64,000 nt of DNA from Antarcticibacterium sp. 1MA-6-2 (GCF_021535135.1 NZ_CP091036.1:620001-684000); one strand, 5' to 3'; positions 29,895-39,127 are shown, counted from the stretch's first letter. Notes: generated by a model from the sequence alone, not told the origin. Translations and numbers: made by a program.

Positions 29895-30224
29895 TTATCT
29901 TTTTACAATACCTATCACCTCCCCTGTTTTGCAGTTGATCCTTAAAAGTTCTTTTCTTCTTAAGCCGTATTTGCCCTCCGGTCCTAAATAATCCCCGATT
30001 GAATTACTTGATCTAATGATCATGAGTTGGGTGCCATCCCGGGGATCGATAAGAGGGCTCTTACAGGAATTTTCATCAAAGACTACTCCTTCCTGAAGAA
30101 CAAATGCATCAGGCACATCCTCCGGTGCTCTGGAAATTTCAGAAAAAGTGGAATTTCCGGCTCCACAACCTGCACTCAGGAACAAAACCACGAAAGCATA
30201 AAAAAGCAGAGAGATTTTTTTCAT
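29895..30224 (-). CDS. Small putative lipoprotein
   Basis: An intact 109-residue protein with a lipoprotein signal (FVVLFLSAGC, lipobox LSAGC) followed by a polar region. The body contains the segments PEDVPDAFVLQEGVVFDENS and MIIRSSNSIGDYLGPEGKYG and ends RINCKTGEVIGIVKR. I recognise no family. It converges on the QEGLA operon and lies 285 bases from the ASRT-family gene. Confidence 0.65.
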   Translation of the reverse strand: MKKISLLFYAFVVLFLSAGCGAGNSTFSEISRAPEDVPDAFVLQEGVVFDENSCKSPLIDPRDGTQLMIIRSSNSIGDYLGPEGKYGLRRKELLRINCKTGEVIGIVKR

Positions 30225-30509
30225 TTCCGAATAGTTGAAGGTTACTATAAAGATAAATAAAAATTAAAACCTGTATTGGACGGAGAATATAAAAAATTCC
30301 TCTTTCCTAAAGCTTTAGAGTAGATAAAAACAGCACTAATATTTTAAAATTTTTCTCCGGAAAATGCACTGTCTATAATTGCTAAGACTAGAATGGCCCT
30401 GTCAAAATTATAGCTGTAGTAACATAAATGAATTAAACATTGAATTTCTGAAGGAATAATAATCTGAAAAATATTTTCTCTTCAGAGCAGATTAATCGAT
30501 TTTATAAGC

Positions 30510-30882
30510 TCATTCGGAATACGCAATAGTTGAAAGCAGCGCATTTTCTGCCTGTCTTGAATCCAGCCTGGTGTGCTGAACTACAACAGGAATATTTGAT
30601 TCTATAACACAAGCATAATCTGTTCCCAGAGGCACTTAGCTCAGGATCCTTAAGATCATTAAATCGTAAGTGTTTTGTGCGCTGTGCCTCCACTGTCACT
30701 TTGTATGGTCCCACAGGATCTTTATCGCTAAAGAAGATGGTAATTTCTACTTCTGCCTTCTCATCTGATGTATTTAAAATACAGGCGGTTTCGTGACTGG
30801 TAAATTCCGGTTCCTTTCCTGTTCCGTACGTGGGAATATAACCTTCAGCAATTACCCATATTTTCTTTCCTAATGCTTTCAT
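30510..30882 (-). CDS. Sensory rhodopsin transducer (ASRT) family protein, one frameshift
   Basis: I chose the ATG at 30882 (MKALGKKIWVIAEGYIPTYG), which matches the family start and lies 16 bases after the alpha-glucosidase stop. The conserved segments SHETACILNTSDEKAEVEIT and FFSDKDPVGPYKVTVEAQRT follow. The frame breaks at about 30637-30645 and resumes as PLGTDYACVIESNIPVVVQH and TRLDSRQAENALLST, the family C-terminus, ending at 30510. Length is about 124 residues. The founding member is the Anabaena sensory rhodopsin transducer; the superfamily has been proposed to bind small molecules or sugars. No rhodopsin gene is present here. Confidence 0.85.
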
Positions 30883-30898
30883 AACTCTTTTTCCGGTT

Positions 30899-32516
30899 TT
30901 ATTCAATCTTTTCAATTTCAGCTATCAGACCTTCATTAGCTCCTAAATGGAATTCAGAATTAATCTTTTCTCCTTCTCTCTCTATTTTTGTGCTAATCAA
31001 AATTTTTCCCTGAGTCTGGGTATCTTTAAGCTTAACGCTTTCTTCAGATTTGCCTAAGTTCAGTACAACCAGAAATTGTTTCCCCTCATTTACTCTCTTA
31101 TAGGCCAGAAGATTTTCCCCTGATGATAAAGGTTCATATCTTCCAATTTGAAAAGCTAAGCTCCTTTTGTCGTAAAGCGATGAGTTTTTGGTAAAAACTC
31201 AACATGCTATTTTCATCATCCTTTTCCTGCTCCACATTAATTTTCTTATAGTTTTCCATAAGTGGCAGCCACGGCTCTTTATCTGAAAAACCTGCATATT
31301 CAGTAGAATCCCACTGCATAGGTGTTCTTTCAGGATCTCTTCCCAGTCCTTTCCCGGGAATATTTTTCTCCTGTGGATCTTTTACCATTTCCGGCGGAAT
31401 GTGAACATCCTGCATTCCTATTTCCTCTCCATAATAAATAGTGGGAGTGCCACGCAAGGTTAGGAGTAAAATAGCCGCATTCCTCGCCTGCTCAGTTCCT
31501 ATTCTGGTTGCCAGCCTGGATTGATCATGATTTCCTAACACCCAATTTGGCCAGGCTTCAGCAGGCAGTGCACCTTCATACTTATCTATTACAGCCTTAA
31601 TTTCTGCAGCTTTCCAGGGTATCAGTACCAGCTGAAAATTAAAAGGTAAATGAGCTCCATTATTATTGTCGCCATAATACATTACCAGCTGTTCCACCGG
31701 AAGGTATATCTCACCAATGATAAGCCGTTCATCATACTCATCGGTGACTTTTCGCATTTCTTTCACGAGATCAAGAACCTCCGGCTGATCTGTAGTATAA
31801 GCCTGCAGGTGTTTATCATAAGGGGATTTATCTTCAGTATAATCAGGATTTGGAGGATTATCTCTGAATTGCTCATCCTTGATCATATGCCACATGACGT
31901 CTACCCTGAATCCATCAACACCTTTATCCATCCAGAAGCGCAGTACATCAAACATGGCTTTTTTAACCTCCGGATTACGCCAGTTGAGATCCGGCTGCTC
32001 TTTTAAAAATGCGTGATAATAATATTGATTCGTAGTTTCATCATATTCCCAGGCACTTCCTCCAAAAACACTTAACCAGTTGTTTGGTGGTCCACCATCG
32101 GGTGCAGGATCTTTCCATATATACCAATCTCTTTTGGGATCATCCTTAGATCTTCTGGAGTCCTTAAACCATTGATGTTCACTGGAAGAGTGATTTGGTA
32201 CATAATCGAGAATTAGCTTCATTCCTTTATCATGAATTGCAGCCAGTAATTCATCAAAATCTTCCATTGTACCAAACATTGGATGAATGCCTGTATAGTC
32301 ACTGACATCGTATCCAAAATCGGCCATAGGGGAAGGATATATGGGAGAGATCCAAACCACATTAATTCCCAGATCCTTTATGTGATCCAGTTTCTCTCTA
32401 ATTCCTTTGAGATCTCCTATTCCGTCTCCGTTGGTATCTTTATAAGACCGCGGATAAATTTGATATACAATCTCTTTTTGCCACCATAAAAAGTCATTCA
32501 ATTGCTTTTCGATCAT
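30899..32516 (-). CDS. GH13 alpha-glucosidase (oligo-1,6-glucosidase type), one frameshift
   Basis: The protein starts MIEKQLNDFLWWQKEIVYQI and carries the GH13 motifs LILDYVPNHSS (region I), GVDGFRVDVMWHMIKD (nucleophile Asp), LIIGEIYLPV (acid/base Glu) and VLGNHDQSRLATR (third Asp). A region GRDPERTPMQWD is typical of alpha-glucosidases. The frame breaks at about 31135-31150 and continues as LLAYKRVNEGKQFLVVLNLG to a TAA at 30899. Total length is about 539 residues. No signal peptide is present, so it acts in the cytoplasm on oligosaccharides. It overlaps the upstream GH13 gene by 4 bases (ATGA). Confidence 0.9.
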
Positions 32517-34144
32517 AAGAAGTTGTGTCTTTTATGCAACCACCTGTAACCATAGGGTGATAGCGTTATTTCCTGTGTATCAGTATTAAATTTTTTGTAT
32601 TTCTTATCTCCAAAAATATCTATGATATCCTCAGATTCTTTCAGTTTTAATTTGACCTTTTGTTCTTCGGAAGAAAAGTTGTGAAGCGCGATCGCCAATC
32701 CTTTATCTGATTGTCTGCAATGCGCGAGCACTTTGGAACTTCCGGTATCCAGAACTTCATAATTCCCCCAGCCAAATTCCGGAAATTCTTTTCGGGTGTT
32801 TATCGCTCTCTCCATCCAGTGTAATAAAGAATCAGGATCTCGGTGCTGGTCATTTACATTTACTTTCTGGTAACCGAAATCACCTTCAGAAATAACATTT
32901 CTTATTAACTTCTCGGTACGAGCATCTGAAAACCCTCCGTTCTTCCTGTCGGCCCACTGCATGACAGTTCTTACACTACTACGGCCTTCCATAGAAAGAT
33001 CTTCGCCCATTCCTATTTCTTCACCATAACGAAGAACAGGCGTGCCGGGGAGAGTGAATAGCAGGCTGTGAGCAAGTTCTATCTTTTTTCTATCGTTACC
33101 CAGCATTGATGCTAAACGTCTTCTTATCCCGCGACCGAAGATCCTCATGTTTTCATCGGGGGCAAAAACTTTAAAAACTTCTTCTTTCTCTTTATCGCTT
33201 AGTTTATCAAGATTTAATTCATCGTGGTTACGAAGAAAAATGGCCATTTGTTCTTTCTCCTGGATTTGTGGCATCTTTTTCAATGCTTTAGCCACTGGTG
33301 TTGCTTCTTCTTTTGCAAATGAGAGAAAGAGGAAATTGTTGACGTAAAAATTAAACAGCATATGCATTTGATCTTCATCTCCCAGGAATTTCTCGTACTT
33401 TTCTGGTTCAAGATCAACTTCAGCAAGAAGAATGGCATCCTTTTTATGCGTTTCTACAAATTCCCTAAAATGTCTAAAAATGCTGTGGGGATCTTCACCA
33501 AAATCAACTTTTCCTTTCTCGGTAAACATGTGAGGTGCAGCATCTATCCGGAATCCCGAAACTCCCAATTTCAGCCAAAAATGCATAATCCTGAATATCT
33601 CTTTTTGTACGTCTTCATTTGAAATATTTAGATCGGGCTGGTGCGAGAAAAAGGTGTGGTAATAAAAAGCATCTGCCTCTTCATCATATTTCCAGTTTGA
33701 ACCACCGTCCTCTCCCCCGGTCATCATATTATTATTATCATTTTTTGGTTTTTCATCTACCCAGATGTAGAAATCTCTATATTTTGAATCTTTACCCTTA
33801 CGGCTCTTTTGAAACCATTCATGTTGTGTAGAAGTATGGTTAACAGCAAGATCAATTATTACCCTTATTCCTGCTTCATCTGCTGAATCTATTAATTCTG
33901 CAAAATGGCCCATATCTCCCAAACGCGCATCTACTTTATAGTAATCCCGTACATCGTAACCATTATCTTTATTAGGAGTGTCAAAGAAAGGAAGGAGCCA
34001 TAGACAGGTTACTCCCAGGCTGGATAAATATGGGAGGGATTCTTTTAGTCCTTTAAAATCTCCAATTCCATCACCATTTGAATCTTTAAATGTTTCAACG
34101 TCCAATGAGTAGATCACTGCATTTTTATACCAATATTTATTCAT
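32513..34144 (-). CDS. GH13 enzyme, trehalose synthase-like
   Basis: An intact 543-residue cytoplasmic protein. The catalytic core shows IIDLAVNHTSTQHEWF, GVSGFRIDAAPHMF (nucleophile), ILLAEVDLEPEKYEKF (acid/base) and MAIFLRNHDELNLD (third Asp). The N-terminus VIYSLDVETFKDSNGDGIGD, the sequence YHTFFSHQPDLN and the order of inserts resemble the trehalose synthase group, which interconverts maltose and trehalose; alpha-amylase-type activity cannot be excluded. No maltokinase domain is fused. It is second in the operon, 31 bases after the LLM oxidoreductase. Confidence 0.85.
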   Translation of the reverse strand: MNKYWYKNAVIYSLDVETFKDSNGDGIGDFKGLKESLPYLSSLGVTCLWLLPFFDTPNKDNGYDVRDYYKVDARLGDMGHFAELIDSADEAGIRVIIDLAVNHTSTQHEWFQKSRKGKDSKYRDFYIWVDEKPKNDNNNMMTGGEDGGSNWKYDEEADAFYYHTFFSHQPDLNISNEDVQKEIFRIMHFWLKLGVSGFRIDAAPHMFTEKGKVDFGEDPHSIFRHFREFVETHKKDAILLAEVDLEPEKYEKFLGDEDQMHMLFNFYVNNFLFLSFAKEEATPVAKALKKMPQIQEKEQMAIFLRNHDELNLDKLSDKEKEEVFKVFAPDENMRIFGRGIRRRLASMLGNDRKKIELAHSLLFTLPGTPVLRYGEEIGMGEDLSMEGRSSVRTVMQWADRKNGGFSDARTEKLIRNVISEGDFGYQKVNVNDQHRDPDSLLHWMERAINTRKEFPEFGWGNYEVLDTGSSKVLAHCRQSDKGLAIALHNFSSEEQKVKLKLKESEDIIDIFGDKKYKKFNTDTQEITLSPYGYRWLHKRHNFL

Positions 34145-34175
34145 TTTTTCCTTTTTGAGGGATTATCAATTCTTT

Positions 34176-35131
34176 TTACTTAAACCGGGCTAAAACATTT
34201 TTACTGAAGAATTCTATAAATTCTTCCTGTTCTTTATTTACATTGTGGATTATAATTCTTTCAAAACCCATTTCGTGGTACTGCTGAATCTTTTCAATAA
34301 ATGCTTCAGCTTTATCACTAATGATCACGTAATCCTTAAGATCTTCTTTTCTAACTTTCTCCCCAAGGTCATCAAACTTGTCAGCTGTATCAATATCTGC
34401 CAGTAGCCTACTTGGGAAAATATTATTCTTCCATTGTTCCCAGGCTCCTTCCAGGGCTCTTTCATAGGATGAGGAATAGGAGATCTGTACTTTTAAAGCC
34501 ATTGGTTTTCCTTCACCACCATTTCCTCTAAAGGCATCCACCATTCTTTGAAGTTCATCTAAAGGCTTGGAAATAGTAATTAAACCATCTGCCCAATGGG
34601 CCAGCCAGGCTGCTGTTTTAGGAGTGATGGCGGCTCCATATACAGTTGGAGTCTTTTTCGGAGTGGTAAAAAGTTTGGCGTTTTCCACCTTAATAATACC
34701 CTTGTGGGTTAAATAATCTCCCTTCCATAATTCCCGCATCACTTCTACAGATTCTTTTAATCGGGCATTACGTATTTCTTTAGGAGGCCATTGCTCCCCG
34801 GTTATGTTCTCATTAAGAAGCTGCCCGCTCCCGGCACAAATTATAAGTCTGTCAGGAAACATTTCATTTAAGGTGGCCATAGCCTGGGCAATAATAGCGG
34901 GATGGTAGCGCTGTCCCGGGGCATTGACAACGCTAAAATCTAAACTTGAGGCCTGCATAGCTGCTCCCAGCCAGCTCCAGGCGAATCCGCTTTCCCCTTG
35001 TTTATCGCTCCAGGGATGAAAATGATCTGAAGAATTTATGGCCTGAAAACCTACTTTTCAGCCTGCTGGACGAGTTTTAGTAAACGACTTGGAGCAAATT
35101 GTTCGTGAGAGGCATGAAATCCTATTTTCAT
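34176..35131 (-). CDS. LLM-class flavin oxidoreductase (TIGR03885-like), one frameshift
   Basis: The ATG at 35131 begins MKIGFHASHEQFAPSRLLKL. The frame stops at a TAG near 35057 in a GAAAAG run and, with one base added, continues VGFQAINSSDHFHPWSDKQG and GESGFAWSWLGAAM. The body shows the luciferase-like barrel (RLIICAGSGQLLNENITGEQ, then SVEVMRELWKGDYLTHKG) and ends FIEFFSKNVLARFK. Reconstructed length is about 318 residues. The group is described as probable non-F420 flavin oxidoreductases of unknown substrate. It is the first gene of the unit, so it may be linked to the sugar chemistry of the two GH13 enzymes. Confidence 0.85.
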
Positions 35132-35260
35132 AGTGTGGTTTTAAAATTCTTCTGAATTCCTAAATTAGGAAAATCACCACAAACCCTAAAGGATATGCCG
35201 TAGTAGCAGGGTTAAATAAAAGATAAAGTTTTACGCACACGTTAATTTTAAAACATAAAA

Positions 35261-35294
35261 AAGGAATGTAAGGCCAATAGCCAATACATTCCTT
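35261..35294 (-). terminator. Terminator-like hairpin downstream of no called gene on plus strand
   Basis: A 10-base perfect stem (AAGGAATGTA paired with TACATTCCTT) encloses a 14-base loop. T- and A-rich tracts lie on both sides, so it could end transcription from the beta-barrel gene on the minus strand or act in either direction. Confidence 0.6.
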
Positions 35295-35321
35295 TGAACA
35301 AATGTAAATAGTTAAGACGCT

Positions 35322-35920
35322 CTAAAAGAGGTAAGAAAGACTTATCTGCACCCCATCATATTTAAATTCTTCATATCCGGTTTCCCTGTTAATACCAATA
35401 TGATTAAACCCATGCATATATCTTACTCCTGAAACCAGGTTTTCTGTAATAGCATATTCTAAACCTCCAATAAAAAAAATACTACGATGTTCAATCTCAC
35501 GCTCAAGAGAAGCGGTATTATTGTCTGTTTTATCGTCTCCATTTATTAGGAGATCAAACTGAGGTCCTGCCAATAATGAAAAATTATTGAGCATTTGCCA
35601 ATTCACCAGGACTGGTAAACTCACGTAATACATTTTATACTGCTTAGTTTTCATCTGCTACCTTACCTCCCATTTGTGAAAATAAATATTCCGGTTGAAC
35701 AGAAAAATTTCCTGTTAAGGGAACAAGCATTAGAAAACCTGCAGTTATCCCTGGTTGCCAATTCGTGTTTACGGCACTTTCTGGAGGAGGAGATCCTTTG
35801 GAAAAATTCATGTGAGAAAAATTTGCGTTAAGCGCGAATTCCAAATTTCGCATTCCTATGTTCCTGAGAAAAGTTAATTTGAACAACAAAAACACACAAA
35901 GTAACAAGAATATATTTCAT
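35322..35920 (-). CDS. PorT/OmpA-type outer-membrane beta-barrel, two frameshifts
   Basis: The ATG at 35920 gives a signal peptide (MKYILVTLCVFVVQINFSQ). Breaks at about 35840-35850 and about 35648 split the barrel; corrected, it contains NFSHMNFSKGSPPPES, WQPGITAGFLMLVPLTGNFS, QPEYLFSQMGGKV and YKMYYVSLPVLVNWQMLNNF, ending with the terminal strand DGVQISLSYLF. Length is about 199 residues. The pattern (short strands, Gly-aromatic turns) is that of the outer_membrane_beta-barrel family common in Bacteroidota. The ligand is unknown. Confidence 0.7.
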
Positions 35921-36382
35921 ATAAGAAATCTTGAATATTGTTTAATGTCCTGGTAATTCCTGATACTTCCCATTTTTATTAAATAGAATAAAAAAGTTCT
36001 AATAAGATTCCTTATCTCTCTTATACAGGTAGTAAATATACAGGGAACTATTGCTGGTCAAATTTTTTAATTAAATTTTATTTGTAATGCTTTATTAAAA
36101 TAGAATGTCTTCTAAGGTCCCTCCCATATTTTAACTAATTCCAGGTTACGAGTAATAAAATCACCAATTTATCACCAGATTAGTCTTAATATTTTTAGCC
36201 AAAGGAATATTTACTTCAGACTGGTTTACCTAAATATAATTTTAGAGTGTCATCTAAATTTATAACCGAAATTTCCTTGTTGTAGGAAAAACTAAATATC
36301 CAGAAAATAAAGTTAAAGTTTCAATTATTTTATATATCTTACACCTGTTTTTTATGCATTACGTCTAAAACATACTCGCTAA
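35921..36382. other. Intergenic stretch upstream of the first unknown paralog
   Basis: No gene is supported. The sequence is AT-rich and probably holds the promoter of the gene at 36383, but it lacks the duplicated leader found before the second copy. Confidence 0.4.
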
Positions 36383-36880
36383 ATGAAAGGTAATTCTGAC
36401 TTTTTTGTAAATCCAGCTCAAACTTCTTACATCATAGAAGGTTGCTTACAAGACGATCGTCTAAATAGTGGATTAACCAACAATTTATTTTCAGTGAGTG
36501 ACCCCCAAAAGAAATGGGATTTGAATTTTTTGAATAGCTTCTGGAAAAAGCTTACTTCATCGCCAGAAAATTTTCCTCAAACCCCAAATACTTCGATAAG
36601 TAATATCCTCGAAGAGGATATGGGAGTATTAGCATCTAATGCTACTAAAAGAGTTTTAGCTAATAAATTAGAACTTTCTATAGATTCTATACATTTGGCT
36701 AAAGCAATTAAAGATTCTTTTGAAATCTATCATGAAGACTATCCTTACGATTTTATTTTAGAATATAAAGGGGAACGATTAGGAATGATGTTATTAGATA
36801 AATGTTACAATTCTAATGGTGAAGTGAAATTAGTATATCGTTTTAATCCTAATATTATAAGCTTCCGGGGATTATATTAA
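36383..36880 (+). CDS. Unknown protein, first of a tandem pair
   Basis: An intact 165-residue protein with no signal peptide or membrane helix. It begins MKGNSDFFVNPAQTSYIIEG, then has a variable stretch (residues 30-45), a conserved block KKWDLNFLNSFWKKLTSSPE, a variable linker, and a conserved C-terminal block of about 70 residues that includes KRVLANKLELSIDSIHLAKA, DSFEIYHEDYPYDFILEYKG and ERLGMMLLDKC. I do not recognise the family. The second copy at 37333 is about 80% identical overall, with differences confined to residues 10-45 and the linker. No catalytic motif is visible. Confidence 0.75.
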   Translation: MKGNSDFFVNPAQTSYIIEGCLQDDRLNSGLTNNLFSVSDPQKKWDLNFLNSFWKKLTSSPENFPQTPNTSISNILEEDMGVLASNATKRVLANKLELSIDSIHLAKAIKDSFEIYHEDYPYDFILEYKGERLGMMLLDKCYNSNGEVKLVYRFNPNIISFRGLY

Positions 36881-36985
36881 TTTCTCTACTATTCCCTTAC
36901 TCCCTGTTCTAATTCCTGTCCTTTTATATTAGTGGCATCCTTGTCATTAATGCTCTCTTAAAATAAATATTCGTCTCATAAGGAC

Positions 36986-37081
36986 ATGGATTTGTTATTC
37001 TTAGAATGCTATTCCGAGGTTTCCGATAGTATGAATTTAAAGTTAGAAAAATTCTTTAAAAGATTAGATCAACCCGATTAA
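36986..37081 (+). other. Possible small open frame after the first paralog
   Basis: A 31-codon frame starts at the ATG 36986 (MDLLFLECYSEVSDSMNLKL) and ends KFFKRLDQPD. It is preceded by AAGGAC. It is short, unsupported by a family and lies between the paralog and its duplicated leader, so it may be chance or the remnant of a third gene. Confidence 0.3.
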
Positions 37082-37091
37082 ATGTCTTTTT

Positions 37092-37106
37092 GTGGAATAT
37101 TTCCCC
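37092..37106 (+). promoter_or_regulatory. Near-palindrome GTGGAATATTTCCCC, possible operator
   Basis: An imperfect inverted repeat shared with the copy at 38250-38264, where it reads GGGGAATATTTCCCC, nearly perfect around a TAT centre. Conservation in both leaders while neighbouring bases drift suggests a protein-binding site. Confidence 0.4.
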
Positions 37107-37243
37107 AGGTTTATCTCACCTCTCTACAAATAGTTTAACATTCTTTTAAAAATAAGAATCTTGTTAAACTTTAATAGTCACCTGGAGGCCTATTATTATT
37201 GAGATTTAATTTTTTAAGAGAACAGATTTAAAATTGGCACTGT

Positions 37244-37274
37244 TTTGAATCCTTAAATTATAATTATAGTTTCC
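37244..37274 (+). promoter_or_regulatory. Bacteroidota-type promoter of the second paralog
   Basis: TTTG at 37244-37247 is followed by 19 bases and TAGTTTCC at 37267-37274, close to the -33 TTTG / -7 TAnnTTTG consensus with the usual spacing. It lies about 58 bases before the ATG at 37333. Confidence 0.5.
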
Positions 37275-37332
37275 CTCATACTTGTTTTCCTACAACACGT
37301 TTTTACACAATACTTCTAATAATATATACTAA

Positions 37333-37833
37333 ATGAAAAGTAATTCTGACTTTTTTGTAAATCCGGTCTCAGCTTCTTCATATATTTTAGAAGGATGCCT
37401 ACAGAACGACCGCATAAATAAAGGATTAAATAATAATAATTTTTCTTCAGAAAGTGACCCCAAGAAATGGGATTTAAATTTTCTGAATAGCTTCTGGAAA
37501 AAACTTACTTCATCGCCGGAAAATTTTCCTCAAACTCCAAATTCTAAAATTAGTAATATCCTCGAAGAGAATACGAGAGAATTAACATCTAAGGCCACTA
37601 AAAGGGTTTTAGCCAATAAATTGGAACTCTCTATAGATTCTATACACTTGGCTAAAGCAATTAACGATTCCTTTGAAATCTATCATGAAGATTATCCTTA
37701 CGATTTCATTTTAGAATATAAAGGGGAACGATTAGGAATGATGTTATTAGATAAATGTTTTAATTCTTATGGTGAAGTGAAATTAGTATATCGTTTCAAC
37801 CCTGACGTTAAAAGTTTCCAGGGATTACATTAG
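37333..37833 (+). CDS. Unknown protein, second of a tandem pair
   Basis: An intact 166-residue paralog of the gene at 36383. The blocks KKWDLNFLNSFWKKLTSSPE, KRVLANKLELSIDSIHLAKA and DSFEIYHEDYPYDFILEYKG are the same, and the C-terminus GERLGMMLLDKCFNSYGEVK differs by two residues. The N-terminal variable stretch (VSASSYILEGCLQNDRINKG) and the linker (SKISNILEENTRELTSKATK) differ. The leader before it is a duplicate of the one at 38249-38455. Recent tandem duplication with local divergence is the simplest history. Function unknown. Confidence 0.75.
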   Translation: MKSNSDFFVNPVSASSYILEGCLQNDRINKGLNNNNFSSESDPKKWDLNFLNSFWKKLTSSPENFPQTPNSKISNILEENTRELTSKATKRVLANKLELSIDSIHLAKAINDSFEIYHEDYPYDFILEYKGERLGMMLLDKCFNSYGEVKLVYRFNPDVKSFQGLH

Positions 37834-37965
37834 TAGTTCCTCTATTCTTTCTTCTCCTCTACTCTGTTCTTTACTGTCATTCCAAATTACTGGAATCTCC
37901 TTTTTTATTTTTCGTGTGTTTTCACCAGTGGTTCGCATCAGTTCTATTTAAAATCACTATAACGT

Positions 37966-38016
37966 CCAAAAAGGAAGAGGCCCCTCGACATTGATATAAG
38001 GTAATATCCTTTTTGG
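37966..38016 (+). other. Long-stem hairpin in the gap after the second paralog
   Basis: A 10-base perfect stem (CCAAAAAGGA at 37966-37975 and TCCTTTTTGG at 38007-38016) encloses 31 bases that contain a small inner hairpin (GAGGCCCCTC). It may be a structured transcript end or an unrecognised RNA; the T-tract lies inside the stem, so it is not a standard terminator. The rest of 37834-38248 shows no supported gene. Confidence 0.35.
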
Positions 38017-38249
38017 GGTAGCTTAGGGACCTCCACTTAACTTTTCCAAAGGTGCCCGACTCAGAATTCTGATCGACTTTTCACCATTAGATGAAAGTAC
38101 GCCACATAACAAATTGAGCTCGCTTTCCTCTTTTATCCTTATCTGTTTTTGATTTTTAAACTTCCTTAAAGAAAAGCCAGTTTTAATAATTAATTTTGAA
38201 ATACTGTTTCTCTAAAACGTTTTATCTCTCCCTCATCACATAATTGTTT

Positions 38250-38264
38250 GGGGAATATTTCCCC
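38250..38264 (+). promoter_or_regulatory. Palindrome GGGGAATATTTCCCC, possible operator
   Basis: Six-base arms (GGGGAA and TTCCCC) pair around a TAT centre. The same site, slightly degraded, is in the other leader copy at 37092-37106. Confidence 0.45.
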
Positions 38265-38402
38265 AGGAGATCTCACATCTCTACAAAATATTGTAATCTT
38301 CTTTTCAAATAAAAAAGCTGATAAAATTTTAACAGTCCCGCCCGGTCCTATAGCTGTTGACATCTAATTTTTTTAAGAAGGTAGATTTACACTTGGCACT
38401 AT

Positions 38403-38434
38403 TTTGAATCCTTTAAGTTATAATTATAATTTCC
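38403..38434 (+). promoter_or_regulatory. Bacteroidota-type promoter for the T9SS and repeat-protein genes
   Basis: TTTG at 38403-38406, 20 bases, then TAATTTCC at 38427-38434. It is the same promoter as in leader copy A, with one base more spacing. It lies 39 bases before the small frame at 38473 and 170 bases before the gene at 38607. Confidence 0.45.
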
Positions 38435-38472
38435 CTTGTAATTATATTCCTACAAAAAATCATAAACTATTG

Positions 38473-38583
38473 ATGTTAAGTATAGAAAAGTGTATTTCGT
38501 CCGATTTTTATGCTATTTTAGCCGAAGTATCAGTTAAGGAAGTATTAAATATTACACAAAATAAACTTAATGGAAATCCTTAA
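38473..38583 (+). other. Possible 36-residue leader frame
   Basis: The frame begins MLSIEKCISSDFYAILAEVS and ends NITQNKLNGNP, 23 bases before the ATG at 38607. It follows a plausible promoter. It could be a small protein or leader peptide, but there is no family support. Confidence 0.3.
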
Positions 38584-38606
38584 TCTCCCCCCAACCCTAC
38601 GACCCT

Positions 38607-39123
38607 ATGAAATATTATATTATAGTACTCATTGTACTCTCTCCACTGTTATGTCAAAGTCAAAATACCCCAAACAACGATACTACAAACAAACATCTAC
38701 ATAGTTCGATAAACACATCTGGTGGAGATATATCTGGCGAAGAAGGCAGTATTTCTTATTCAATTGGCCAGGTTAACTATTTATCCTATAATGAGAATAG
38801 CCTTTATACCGCCGAAGGTGTCCAGCAACCCCTAGGTTATTATTTCCATAAGTCCAAAAGAAATTGTAGAAGATAAAGAAGTCATAAATTTGGCTGCCTA
38901 TCCCAACCCCACTACCAATTATTTTAAAATAGAGGCTTCTACCTATCTTGGTCAATCCCTGAAATATCATTTAACAGATCTGCACGGTAATTTCATTGAA
39001 GAGGGCCGTATTCTAGATCCCGGTGCCATAGTAGATGTATCGGGATTAGCCGTAGCGGTCTATCTATTACACATAACAAATGGCTCAGAACGTATTAAAA
39101 CTTTTAAAATAATAAAAAAATAA
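38607..39123 (+). CDS. Small secreted protein with type IX sorting domain, one frameshift
   Basis: A signal peptide (YYIIVLIVLSPLLCQSQ) is followed by the common Bacteroidota segment GGDISGEEGSISYSIGQVNY and TAEGVQQPLG. The frame breaks at about 38845-38860 and resumes KEIVEDKEVINLAAYPNPTT. The C-terminal 75 residues are a T9SS sorting domain (YPNPTTNYFKIE, KYHLTDLHGNFIEEG, VYLLHITNGSERIKTFKIIK). Length is about 172 residues. It lies 4 bases before the repeat-protein gene, so the two are likely co-expressed. It is exported to the surface by T9SS. Confidence 0.8.
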
Positions 39124-39127
39124 AAAA

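Larger units (their letters stand above)
37091..37302 (+). repeat. Duplicated leader, copy A
   Basis: This stretch aligns with 38249-38455 over about 210 bases at roughly 75% identity, with shared landmarks GGAATATTTCCCCAGG, TCTCTACAAA, GGCACTNTTTTGAATCC and TTATAATTATA. It ends about 30 bases before the second paralog and carries its probable promoter. Confidence 0.7.
38249..38455 (+). repeat. Duplicated leader, copy B
   Basis: The second copy of the leader aligned in 37091-37302. It begins with the palindrome GGGGAATATTTCCCC and ends after TTCCTACAAAAA. The gene that would follow it is not a third paralog but a short frame at 38473 and then the T9SS gene at 38607. Confidence 0.7.
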
